Shown: positions 1-8,239 of the stretch, one piece after another
Position numbering within the stretch: the stretch's first letter is position 1
How the letters are laid out: every line of letters starts with the position of its first letter
NCBI GenBank assembly: GCA_007748055.1
Contig: CP036279.1
Coordinates: 5,022,001-5,086,000, forward strand
Reading direction: 5' to 3'
From: Kolteria novifilia
Lineage (GTDB): Bacteria; Planctomycetota; Planctomycetia; Kolteriales; Kolteriaceae
Length of the DNA: 64,000 bases
Translations under genes and position numbers: made by a program
Notes under the pieces: model-generated
Database searches by the model: none
Seen by the model: only the letters and a program-made list of their open reading frames with translations
Told to the model about the DNA's origin: nothing

Positions 1-1309
1 GCTCGACCAGTTGCAAACTCGCCTGCCGCCGCCTCATCTCCGAGTTGAGGCCGAAGACGCCAGTGACGACGACTTGCTCCCCGGGTTTGACGCCACTGGT
101 GATCTCGAGCCGTTGATCGTCCGTGTCCGCGCCCCAGGTGACGGTTCGGCCCTCGAACGACGTTGGGCCGACTCGCACGAACGCGGTGCCGAGCTTGACT
201 TGTCCATCCGGGCCATCGCGCGTCTCGCCCGTCACCAGGACCGCATCACGCGGCACCAGCACGCGATCGTCGGACGGACGAGCCCCGAACGTCACGTCGG
301 CATCCATTCCCGGCCGCAGGAGCAACTCGGGGTTGTCGAACTCCAAACGGACCTGGACCTGGCGGGTCGTCTCATCGATCTCGGGATAGATGTAGGTGAC
401 GGGCCCCTTCCAACTCCGGTTGGGATGGTACGCGAGCGTGAGCGTCGCCTCGTCGCCGACGCTCACCATCGAGAGCTGCGACTGATAGAGCGGGACGTAG
501 ACCCAAACCTTCGAGAGATCGGCGATGCGGTAGAGACGCTGGCCCATCGGAACGTAGCTACCCGCGAAGCTCGGCTTCTCGACAATCCAGCCATCGGCGG
601 GCGACTCGAACGCGACGACCTTTTTCGGTTCACCGAGTTCGCGGATCGCCTCGATCTCCTTCTGGGGCACATCCCAGTACTCGAGCCGTTCTCCCGCGGG
701 CAGCACGTCGCCGCTCGGCGACGCGGCGCCAAGCAGACTGTCGCCCCCCTGCTCTTGCTGCTTCTCCCCTAGGAGGAAGGCTTCCTGCGTCGAGACCAAC
801 TCCGGCGAGTAGAACGTGAAGAGCGTCTCCCCCTTGCTGACCCGTTGGCCCACGTAGTTGACCGCTTGCGACTCGATCCAACCGGAGATCTTGAGCGTCA
901 CGTCGGTGATCGTCGGCTCGGCGTAGGCGACGATTCCCGTCGAGCGAAGACTCTCCGTCGAGACGACCTTCTCGGCCTTCGCGAGTCGGAGCCCCAAGTT
1001 TTGGATCTGCGGCGCGCCGAGATGGACGCTGTTGCCCGACCCCATTTGATCGGCGTAGACCGGGACGAGCTTCATGCCCATGGGGCCCTTCCCAGGTGAC
1101 AGTGACACGACACCGGGATTCATCGGCGAGGTCCAGTAGGCGACCTTCTTGCCCGAGGCATCCTCCGTCGCCGCCGCGGGCTCCTCGGAAAAGTCGGCGA
1201 TCACCTTCGGGATGACGTAGAGACGGACCACGCTCCCCAGAGAGAGTCCAAGGATCGCGAGGATCGCCAAGCCGACGCCGCGCAGCGTCATCAGGACGAC
1301 ACGTTTCAC
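1..1309 (-). CDS. RND efflux periplasmic adaptor with heavy-metal-binding domain (CusB/CzcB-like), partial
   Basis: This gene has its 5' end in the window and runs off the left edge; about 436 codons are visible with no stop. It starts at a GTG overlapping the TGA of the upstream gene (GTGA), indicating translational coupling. The N-terminus has one hydrophobic segment (residues ~5-25), then a heavy-metal-binding module with YWTSPMNPG and PMGMKLVPVY, and then membrane-fusion-protein sequence (barrel-sandwich, coiled-coil and beta-barrel regions). This is the CusB/CzcB type of periplasmic adaptor that joins an inner-membrane RND pump to an outer-membrane channel for metal export. The pump gene probably lies outside the window to the left. 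The class is secure; the exported metal cannot be deduced. Confidence 0.85.
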   Translation of the reverse strand, partial: MKRVVLMTLRGVGLAILAILGLSLGSVVRLYVIPKVIADFSEEPAAATEDASGKKVAYWTSPMNPGVVSLSPGKGPMGMKLVPVYADQMGSGNSVHLGAPQIQNLGLRLAKAEKVVSTESLRSTGIVAYAEPTITDVTLKISGWIESQAVNYVGQRVSKGETLFTFYSPELVSTQEAFLLGEKQQEQGGDSLLGAASPSGDVLPAGERLEYWDVPQKEIEAIRELGEPKKVVAFESPADGWIVEKPSFAGSYVPMGQRLYRIADLSKVWVYVPLYQSQLSMVSVGDEATLTLAYHPNRSWKGPVTYIYPEIDETTRQVQVRLEFDNPELLLRPGMDADVTFGARPSDDRVLVPRDAVLVTGETRDGPDGQVKLGTAFVRVGPTSFEGRTVTWGADTDDQRLEITSGVKPGEQVVVTGVFGLNSEMRRRQASLQLVE

Positions 1310-2727
1310 TTCGCCGCCCCTTTCCGCATCGCCGGCATCGAGCCCGACTTTCCCCCCATCGTCCCTTTCGGATCGTTCGTCATTTCATCGAGTTCGCGCC
1401 AGAGGGGCGAGGGGACGAAGTTTCGGTTGACCGCGCGTAACCTGACCTCGGCGTCCAGTAGGTAGGTCGGATCGACGATGATCGCCTCCCCCTCGGAGAG
1501 CCCGCTTCGAACGACGACGCGCTCTTCGTCGAGCAAGGAACCGGTTTGGATCTCCCGGGGCTCGATCATTCCCCCTCCCGGAGAAACATAGGCGATCCTG
1601 CGGGTGCCGGTGTCAATGAACCCGTTGAGGGGAATCGAGAGTCCCTCTCCGAATCGGTCCGGAGCGAGGACGACGGTGACGAAGAGTCCAGGCTTGAGGA
1701 CATTGTCCGGATTGGCGAACTCGAGCCGGACGCGGAGGGTGCGGCTGACGGGTTCGAGCTCCGGGTAGCGGTAGGTCACCTTTCCCTTCCACGTCCGGTC
1801 GGGAAAGGAAGGGGTCGCGAGCGTCGCTTCCTGGCCGACCTTCACGTGGTCGAGATCCTGGGCGCTGATGTAGATGTCGACCCAAACCGTCGACAGATCG
1901 GCGAAGCGATAGAGCCGCTCGCCCGCCTCGTGGTAGTCCCCTTCCTTGGTCGACTGGTCGAGGACGTAACCGTTCGTGGGGGAAACGAACGCGATCGCCT
2001 TTCGCGGCTTGCCCTCCTGGAGGATTGCGTCGATCTGGTCCTGGGTGATGTCCCAGTAGCGGAGCCGCTGTTTGGAGTTGCTCAAGTTCTGCTTCATCTG
2101 GGCGGCGACGACGTCGTCGACCCGCGTGTTCTCCCCGCCGGCGGCTTTGGCGCTGAGGAGCAGTTCTCGTTGCCCCGCGACCAGATCGGGAGAGTAGGCG
2201 CTGAAGAGCGGCTCGCCCTTTTTGACTTGCTGGCCCGTGTAGTCGACAGGGACTTGCTCGAGCCAAGCACCGACCTTCAAGCTGTACTCTTGGATAAGCG
2301 GCTCCGCGGGATGAATGGTCGCCGGAGCCTTGATCGTCCGTACCAGCGGTCCCTTGGTCACGGGTACCGTCCAGAAACTTCGCTCTTGCAGCACGGGATC
2401 GATGCGATGCGGTCCGGTGGGGCCGGGGATTCCCTTGTACACGGGAACGAGCGGCATCCCCATCGCATTCTTACCCGGCTTGTCCGAACGCTCTTGAGGA
2501 TTCGATGGGGAAGTCCAGTAGAGAATCTCGCGATCCCGTGGCGCCGGCAAGAGGGCCTGGAGGCCCCCGACGATGGGGGAGCCGGCAAGGATGCCGATCA
2601 CGATCGCCGCGAGAAAGACGATCCAGCCCAAACTCCGCGTGGCCGGACCATCCGTCCCGGATCGGGTGGCACTTTCTCCGGAGGTGTCGTCGGTCGTTCG
2701 CGGATCGGGTGCCGGATGACTTTCCAT
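1306..2727 (-). CDS. RND efflux periplasmic adaptor with heavy-metal-binding domain (CusB-like)
   Basis: A 473-residue adaptor for a tripartite metal-efflux pump. After a ~40-residue polar N-terminus comes one membrane anchor (around LGWIVFLAAIVIGILAG), then a metal-binding module with YWTSPSNP and AMGMPLVPVY, then a membrane-fusion fold with motifs such as VDYTGQQVKKGEPLFSAYSP and SPTNGYVLDQ. The open frame continues upstream to 3081, but that extension only translates the 26-bp tandem repeat, so the ATG at 2727 is preferred. It overlaps the downstream adaptor by 4 bases (GTGA), so two homologous adaptors are made from one operon. They may form mixed hexamers or serve different pumps; the sequence does not decide. 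Confidence 0.86.
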   Translation of the reverse strand: MESHPAPDPRTTDDTSGESATRSGTDGPATRSLGWIVFLAAIVIGILAGSPIVGGLQALLPAPRDREILYWTSPSNPQERSDKPGKNAMGMPLVPVYKGIPGPTGPHRIDPVLQERSFWTVPVTKGPLVRTIKAPATIHPAEPLIQEYSLKVGAWLEQVPVDYTGQQVKKGEPLFSAYSPDLVAGQRELLLSAKAAGGENTRVDDVVAAQMKQNLSNSKQRLRYWDITQDQIDAILQEGKPRKAIAFVSPTNGYVLDQSTKEGDYHEAGERLYRFADLSTVWVDIYISAQDLDHVKVGQEATLATPSFPDRTWKGKVTYRYPELEPVSRTLRVRLEFANPDNVLKPGLFVTVVLAPDRFGEGLSIPLNGFIDTGTRRIAYVSPGGGMIEPREIQTGSLLDEERVVVRSGLSEGEAIIVDPTYLLDAEVRLRAVNRNFVPSPLWRELDEMTNDPKGTMGGKSGSMPAMRKGAAK

Positions 2728-2917
2728 GCGGCCTGTTGTATCACGTCGTCCGCTTGGTGTCGTCACCCAGTCGCCGACAAATATCGCGCCGGGGGTGAAA
2801 CCGTGGGAATCCGAGGCGAGGGACGGCCTCCGATCCGTGATGGTCGAGGCCAGGCCTTGGCACGCTAGAAAAAGTGAACAGCTAGCATCTCCATTGGCAA
2901 GCCCATCGCGTGAAAAC

Positions 2918-3121
2918 ATGCCCACGGCAAGCGTGATTCCAGCATGCCCACGGCAAGCGTGATTCCAGCATGCCCACGGCAAGCGTGATTCCAGCATGCC
3001 CACGGCAAGCGTGATTCCAGCATGCCCACGGCAAGCGTGATTCCAGCATGCCCACGGCAAGCGTGATTCCAGCATGCCCACGGCAAGCGTGATTCCAGCA
3101 TGCCCACGGCAAGCGTGGGCA
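2918..3121. repeat. Tandem array of eight 26-bp palindromic units (family C)
   Basis: Eight copies of a 26-bp unit begin at 2918, 2944, 2970, 2996, 3022, 3048, 3074 and 3100. The core is GCATGCCCACGGCAAGCGTG followed by ATTCCA, nearly identical in all copies; the last copy ends in GTGGGCATGGGCACCC. CACG..CGTG and CATGCCC..GGGCATG make the core self-complementary. The array fills the gap upstream of the metal-efflux adaptor operon. The same core occurs at 11741, 16101, 30019 and 53031. There are no variable spacers. Confidence 0.93.
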
Positions 3122-3169
3122 TGGGCACCCGAGGGATCTTCTACAGTGGCGAGCCGATCAGTTGGTGCA

Positions 3170-3541
3170 CTAGTCGCTGACGACGTTCTTGTTGTCCGGG
3201 TTCATCTTGACGGTGATCGTCCCCCCGATCGCGCACCTCAGCTTGTCCGACTCGAGCAGCGCGGGCTGGCCGTTGATGGCGTACATCTTCGAGCCCTTGC
3301 TCCACGTGCCGGCGGCAACCGGGACACAGGGTATCTTCGCGCCGTTGGCTTGCAGCGTCAGAATCTTGCAGGTCCCGAAGGAAGGCACGTTCGCGATCGG
3401 GATGCAGTCCATGATCGTCGCGACCGTCTTGTCGTTGATCGTCTCGACGTTCTGGCTGGTTACCTTCAGCGGCTTCTGCGTAGACTTTTCCTCTTGATTG
3501 CAGGCGCACTTGGCGCCCTCGACGACGATGGGCTTGCCCAT
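3170..3541 (-). CDS. PAAR-like DUF4280 spike-tip protein
   Basis: A 123-residue protein starting MGKPIVVEGAKCACN, the typical opening of DUF4280 proteins, which are PAAR-like and are thought to cap VgrG spikes of contractile secretion systems. Paired Cys residues (CAC near the start, then C45, C58, C71, C103 approximately) and a GxWxxG segment are shared with the neighbour at 3621-3986. A Shine-Dalgarno AAGGAG lies 6 bases before the ATG. It follows its paralogue by 79 bp on the same strand, and both diverge from the vgrG-like gene. No toxin domain is attached, so it is probably structural or an adaptor for a separate effector. Confidence 0.8.
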   Translation of the reverse strand: MGKPIVVEGAKCACNQEEKSTQKPLKVTSQNVETINDKTVATIMDCIPIANVPSFGTCKILTLQANGAKIPCVPVAAGTWSKGSKMYAINGQPALLESDKLRCAIGGTITVKMNPDNKNVVSD

Positions 3542-3620
3542 GCGGATCTCCTTCGAAGTGAGGGAAAGCCCCTACGTCCGACGCGCCCAACAGCCCGATG
3601 TCGACGCGATCCCCTCGCGA

Positions 3621-3986
3621 CTAGAAACTGGTCATGGTTTCGTTGGCCGGGTTCTCGATCACGCTGATCTCGCCTCCAACGCCGCACACCAACTTGTCGG
3701 TCTGGACCAGGATGGGAAGCTCATTGGCCGTCCACATCAGCGACCCCGGCATCCACGTACCCACCGGCGCCGGCACGCACGGTTGGGGAACGCCCGAGGC
3801 TGCCGCGGTCAATTCGTTGCACGTTCCGAAGGGAGTGATGTTCACGTCCGGAGCGCAATCGGCGATCGTGGCGACCGGCATCGCGTTGATGGTCTTGAAC
3901 TCCTGGCTGGTCACTGTCAACGGAGTTGGTACGGTGCCCATCGTGCACGCGCACACGGCGGTTTCGACGACAATGGGTTCGCCCAT
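3621..3986 (-). CDS. PAAR-like DUF4280 spike-tip protein
   Basis: A 121-residue paralogue of the protein at 3170-3541, starting MGEPIVVETAVCACTMGTVP. It shares the DUF4280 layout: two N-terminal Cys, LTVTSQ, a central TIADCAP, the FGTCN element, GTWMPGS, and a C-terminal DKLVCGVGGEIS. DUF4280 proteins are small PAAR-like tips that sharpen VgrG trimers in type VI and related injection machines. It is the first gene of a two-gene minus-strand unit and diverges from the vgrG-like gene across a ~290-bp gap. Two tips for one spike may let it load alternative cargo; that is inference. Confidence 0.8.
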   Translation of the reverse strand: MGEPIVVETAVCACTMGTVPTPLTVTSQEFKTINAMPVATIADCAPDVNITPFGTCNELTAAASGVPQPCVPAPVGTWMPGSLMWTANELPILVQTDKLVCGVGGEISVIENPANETMTSF

Positions 3987-4278
3987 CGTTGCGTTCCTCT
4001 CTCGTTTCCAGGCGGCGACGATGCTCCTGTCGTCGTCGCGACTCTTGTTTCTCGTGACTCGTTCCTCCGCGAACCAAGCTCGGAGATCGGTCGCGAATCA
4101 CGTACAAGTCTACAGATAGTACGGATGTGAGACGACGCTTGAGAGTTGGCTTCGCGAACGAATGTCGTCCCCGTCGCCAACAACGGACCACCGTGGCGCT
4201 CGGCTTCACTCTGCTTCGGAACTTGGTTATCACAAGGAGAGCCCTGTCCCCGCACCCGGACCATCGGAAGCGATCACC
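3987..4278. promoter_or_regulatory. Divergent intergenic region between PAAR-like pair and VgrG
   Basis: About 290 bp separates the two divergent starts and must contain the promoters for both arms of the spike island. I could not identify -35/-10 boxes with confidence. The VgrG frame is open back to 4162, so part of the gap would be coding if an upstream start were used; GGAAG just before 4279 favours the shorter form. Confidence 0.4.
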
Positions 4279-7200
4279 ATGAGAGACACCATTCTCGACC
4301 AGATCCAGCTGAGGTCGGCCCTCGCCCCCGACCTCCTTCGCGTTCGCGAGTTGCGGGCGAGCGAGGCCCTTTCCGAACTCTTCGCGATCGAACTCGACCT
4401 CGAAGCGGACCTGGAAGCCAAGATCCCCTTCGATCAGCTCCTCGCGAAACCGGTCTCGATCTCCCTCGAGTCCGACGTTAGCCAGGGGGCCGCTTCCAAG
4501 CCACCGCGGCACTTTCACGGAATCGTCTCGCGTTTCACGCAGCTCAACAGCGATTCGCGATGGTCCCATTACCGGATGCGGGTCTCTCCCTCGCTCTGGT
4601 TTCTCACCAAGCGAACCAACTGCCGCGTCTTCCAGCAGAAGTCCGTCGTCGAGATTCTTCAGGAGTTTCTGGACGACATCCCGACCCGCTTTGACTTGCA
4701 GCGGAACTATCACCAGCACAACTACTGCGTTCAGTACGGCGAAACCGACTTCGCCTTCATCAGCCGCTTGATGGAGGAAGAGGGGATCTTCTACTACTTC
4801 ACGCACGAGGCCGATCGCCACCTCCTGCATATCGCCGACTCGTCGCCGACCAACCCCAGTGTGCCGTTTGACAAGAGGGTTCGGTTCGATGCCAACCGTG
4901 GCGGGGTTCGCGAGGATGAGCCCATCTTCTCGTGGCAAGTGACGCAAGAGGTCGCCTCCTCGCAGTATGAAGTCTGGGATCACAACTTCGAGTTGCCCAG
5001 CCACCACCTCGAGGCGAACGCGACACCGCCCGCGTCGGTCCTCGCGGGAAAGACGCCCCATCCCCTCCAAATGGGCTCGCAGCACCATCTGAGCGTCTTC
5101 GACTTCCCCGGCGCCTTCGGTCACCGCTTCGACGGCATCGGCCCGGAAGGGTCCGCGCAGTGGGACGATCTCCAGAAGGTCTTTCAGCAGAACCAGCAGA
5201 CCGCCCAGATTCGGATGGAGGAACAGGTCGCCTCGAGCCTGCTCATCGAGGGCGCGAGCGTCTGTCGGCGACTCAACCCCGGTCTTCAGTTCGAACTGAC
5301 TCACCATCAACGCGGGAACGGAACCTACTTGGTCAAACGCGTGCTGCACCGCATGCGGGTTCCCGACTTCGCCTCCGGTGACGACTCGAGCATCGCCTAC
5401 GAGAACACGTTCGAATGCTTGCCGCACAACCTCCCTTTCCGGGCGCCTCGTCAAACACCGAGACCGCGAATCTCCGGCACCCAGTCCGCGACCGTCGTCG
5501 GCCCCAAGGGGGAAGAGATCTTCACGGACCGCTATGGACGCATCAAAGTCCAGTTCCGTTGGGATCGCTACGGCCAGTCCGACGAGCGAAGCTCGTGCTG
5601 GGTCCGCGTCGGGTACAACTGGGCGGGCGGACGGTTCGGTCAAGTCCACATTCCGCGCATCGGCCAGGAAGTCCTCATCGCCTTCCTCGAAGGGGATCCG
5701 GACGCTCCCATCGTCGTGGGCAACGTCTACAACGCCGACCAGATGCCCCCCTTCGACCTTCCCGAGGACAAGAACGTCAGCGGCATCAAGACCCGCTCGC
5801 GATCCGGTTCCCAGAACGACTTTCACGGACTCGCGTTCGACGACACCCAGGGGCATGAGCTCATCCAGTTTCGCTCGCAGCGTGACATGATCACCGAGGT
5901 GAGGCACAATCACTCGCTCACCGTCCCCAACCAACAGATCACGAGACTTGGCGGTTACTCCAAGCACATCGTTGGCGGCGGTGGATTGTCCTCTCCCCCG
6001 TCGTCCAGCGACTCGAGCGATGGTTCCGGCGACGGGAGCGGCGTCGTCTCCGATTGGCCCCGACTGCGTGATCAGTCGGTCGCCGCGGTCCTGCTCCAGA
6101 ACGTCATCGGCGGGCTCTACGACGGTATCATCGGCATCCACGAGGAAGGGGTCACCGGCCGCCACAACGAGATCTGGCTCGATCCGGTGCAACTGATGCT
6201 CAGTTGCTCGCCCTCGGCCAATCCGCTCAAGCTCAGCATCGGCGGTCTGCTCGGGCACTCCGAGTGGAACATGGGGGGCGAGTGCAACATCACCTACGGA
6301 ACCAAGGTCGAAATCCACCGCGGCCCGTTGTTCGAGTTCCATCCCGACAACAAGTTCGGCATGAGTTCCGACTGGAAGGTGATCCTGATCGCGATGAGTT
6401 CGCTAGTCGCGGCGGGGAGTATGCTGGCGCTGTCGATCCTGCCGACCATCGACCAGCACGACCTGCCCTGGTCGAGCGAGGATGAGAAGACCATCTGCTA
6501 CGCGTTGTGGCTCGCCAAGATCCTCGGACAATGGCTGACGACGCTTGTCGAGGCGACCTTCTGCGAGCTCAATAACGATTTTGAGATCCTCGAGGGGATC
6601 GAACGACGGCTTGATGGCCTGGGGGACGTCATCAACTATTGTGCGAGCCACATTCAAGTCGCCGCGGCGGTCACCGCCGCGACCGGTCCCATCAGCAGCA
6701 CGCTCAACACCATCGAATCGGATGTCAGGCAACTCGACATCATTCAGGGTGCGTGCGTCAACGGACTGGCTCGTTTGGCGGACATCGCCACCCACGGGCA
6801 GCGTATCGAGGAGGGCAACTACAGCATGAGCACCTCCAACGGCAACATCTATCTCAGCGCCAGCAACTCCGCTTGGCCACAACTACCGATGATGCCGATC
6901 TTCGTCCTCGGCGACGAGCCGGAGATCCCGGTGATCGACGAAGTTCCCGAGGTCGACGTCGACGCGGACCTGACCGGCACCGGGAACATCGAACTCGAAG
7001 CCGGGTCCAACTCCGCGAATGGCACGATTTCGCTCACCGCGGGCGCCTCGCTCAACTTCCGAACCAGCATGGCCAACATGTACCTCGGAGCGAGCGTTCC
7101 CCTCGTGCTCGACGATGTCGTCGACGAGGACCCTTCGCCGATCGGAGCGTTCACCGTCCAAGTCGATTCCGCGGACGGAAGCGTCACCTTTGGAGCGGGG

Positions 7201-7572
7201 GAAGGCGCCTCGATGTCCTTGGACTCGAGTCCCGCCGGGGGAGCGTTCTCACTGACGACCGCGAGCATTCTCGACGACGAAGTGGGCGTGATCACGATCA
7301 GCCCGCTATCGTACAAGTGCCAGGTCGGCTCGTTCCCCTGTTCGGTCATGACGATGAACCCACTCGCAACCTCGTTGGGGTTCGCCGCCGATGGGCTCAC
7401 ACCGCCGATCTCGGGCATCACCATCTCCGAGCCGACGGTCTTGTTGCGAGCGGGAGAGAATACCATCGCGATCACGGAGGCGGGGATCGTCTTGACGGTG
7501 GGAGGCACCGCCGTCACGCTGTCCGCGGCGAGCCTCACGAACTTGTCGCCGCTGATCAACGGACTCGAGTAG
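4279..7572 (+). CDS. VgrG/TssI-type spike protein with long C-terminal extension
   Basis: A 1,097-residue protein. Residues ~1-330 are the gp27-like (Phage_GPD) domain, with LLRVRELRASEALSELF near the start and GETDFAFISRLMEEEGIFYY in the middle. Residues ~400-520 are the gp5 OB-fold, including DRYGRIKVQFRWDR, CWVRVGYNWAGG and GDPDAPIVVGNVYN. Classical VgrGs end soon afterwards, whereas here ~540 more residues follow: a Ser/Asp-rich linker, a segment with one strongly hydrophobic helix (around VILIAMSSLVAAGSMLAL) and a Gly/Ser/Thr-rich beta-type region. The extension resembles no toxin I recognise and may be an evolved effector or scaffold. The ATG at 4279 is preferred over 4162 because family members begin a few residues before this domain. 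Confidence 0.88.
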   Translation: MRDTILDQIQLRSALAPDLLRVRELRASEALSELFAIELDLEADLEAKIPFDQLLAKPVSISLESDVSQGAASKPPRHFHGIVSRFTQLNSDSRWSHYRMRVSPSLWFLTKRTNCRVFQQKSVVEILQEFLDDIPTRFDLQRNYHQHNYCVQYGETDFAFISRLMEEEGIFYYFTHEADRHLLHIADSSPTNPSVPFDKRVRFDANRGGVREDEPIFSWQVTQEVASSQYEVWDHNFELPSHHLEANATPPASVLAGKTPHPLQMGSQHHLSVFDFPGAFGHRFDGIGPEGSAQWDDLQKVFQQNQQTAQIRMEEQVASSLLIEGASVCRRLNPGLQFELTHHQRGNGTYLVKRVLHRMRVPDFASGDDSSIAYENTFECLPHNLPFRAPRQTPRPRISGTQSATVVGPKGEEIFTDRYGRIKVQFRWDRYGQSDERSSCWVRVGYNWAGGRFGQVHIPRIGQEVLIAFLEGDPDAPIVVGNVYNADQMPPFDLPEDKNVSGIKTRSRSGSQNDFHGLAFDDTQGHELIQFRSQRDMITEVRHNHSLTVPNQQITRLGGYSKHIVGGGGLSSPPSSSDSSDGSGDGSGVVSDWPRLRDQSVAAVLLQNVIGGLYDGIIGIHEEGVTGRHNEIWLDPVQLMLSCSPSANPLKLSIGGLLGHSEWNMGGECNITYGTKVEIHRGPLFEFHPDNKFGMSSDWKVILIAMSSLVAAGSMLALSILPTIDQHDLPWSSEDEKTICYALWLAKILGQWLTTLVEATFCELNNDFEILEGIERRLDGLGDVINYCASHIQVAAAVTAATGPISSTLNTIESDVRQLDIIQGACVNGLARLADIATHGQRIEEGNYSMSTSNGNIYLSASNSAWPQLPMMPIFVLGDEPEIPVIDEVPEVDVDADLTGTGNIELEAGSNSANGTISLTAGASLNFRTSMANMYLGASVPLVLDDVVDEDPSPIGAFTVQVDSADGSVTFGAGEGASMSLDSSPAGGAFSLTTASILDDEVGVITISPLSYKCQVGSFPCSVMTMNPLATSLGFAADGLTPPISGITISEPTVLLRAGENTIAITEAGIVLTVGGTAVTLSAASLTNLSPLINGLE

Positions 7573-7612
7573 GCGGCGATCACGACGATTTGGAACAACG
7601 AACGGGAACCCC

Positions 7613-8227
7613 ATGAGCACCGACGTGTCGAACTCTCTCGATGGTCCCTCCGCGGTCACGGAACTTGGCGACCTCCGCGACGAGCCATCGTTGACGATCA
7701 CCGCGAAGCCTATCCTCGAACGGTGTCCCGATGCCGACGTGTTGCTCGAGGAACTCGTCGCCAACAATCTCATCGGTGACGCGATTCGGGCGCTGGCGAT
7801 GCTGCTTCCCGTTCGCCAAGCCGTCTGGTGGGCGGTCCTCTGCTGTTGGGAAAGCGTGGAGAGAAAGCCGACCGAAGCGGAGCATCGACTGTTCGCGGCG
7901 GCGTTCCATTGGCTAAGGACTCCCGGCGAGGGCGCTCGACAAGAGGTCGGCCTGTCGCTCGCCGATCTCTCGCGTGAGGCGGCGTGTCATCGCTGTGGTC
8001 GGGCGATCGCCATGGCGGGCTCGGCCAAAGGACCGGACCAACCGATCGTTCCCCGAGACGGCAAGCGAGCCGCGACGCTCTGCGCCGCCACGGTCTTTCT
8101 CGCATTCGCCACGGCCCAAGCCAAGAATCGCCATGTCGTCCTTCGGCAGTTTCTCGATGTCGGACTCGACGTTCGCGACGGAAAGCTTTCGTGGGAACTC
8201 CCGGAATCACCATCGACTACCGAATAG
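7613..8227 (+). CDS. DUF6931-like protein of the spike island
   Basis: A 204-residue soluble protein 40 bp after the VgrG gene. It has an Ala/Leu-rich helical core with LLPVRQAVWWAVLCCWES, a motif I associate with DUF6931 proteins found beside VgrG/PAAR genes, then CHRCGRAIAMAGS and a helical region containing LAFATAQAKNRHVVLRQFL. No signal peptide or membrane segment is evident. Position suggests an adaptor or chaperone that loads cargo on the spike; no biochemical role is visible. Family assignment is from memory of the motif and is moderately secure; expression with VgrG is likely given the short spacing. Confidence 0.6.
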   Translation: MSTDVSNSLDGPSAVTELGDLRDEPSLTITAKPILERCPDADVLLEELVANNLIGDAIRALAMLLPVRQAVWWAVLCCWESVERKPTEAEHRLFAAAFHWLRTPGEGARQEVGLSLADLSREAACHRCGRAIAMAGSAKGPDQPIVPRDGKRAATLCAATVFLAFATAQAKNRHVVLRQFLDVGLDVRDGKLSWELPESPSTTE

Positions 8228-8239
8228 GATCCATGATCC

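Noticed and set aside
11-772. A 253-codon plus-strand frame at the left edge
   Set aside because: It lies opposite the partial metal-efflux adaptor, whose translation gives clear domain motifs; the plus-strand frame has none.
2918-3121. Possible CRISPR array
   Set aside because: Units are directly tandem with no variable spacers and no cas genes are near; the 16101-16230 array is the same.
3721-6342. An 873-codon minus-strand frame across the VgrG gene
   Set aside because: It is antisense to clear VgrG motifs and runs into the PAAR-like gene; high GC creates long spurious frames.
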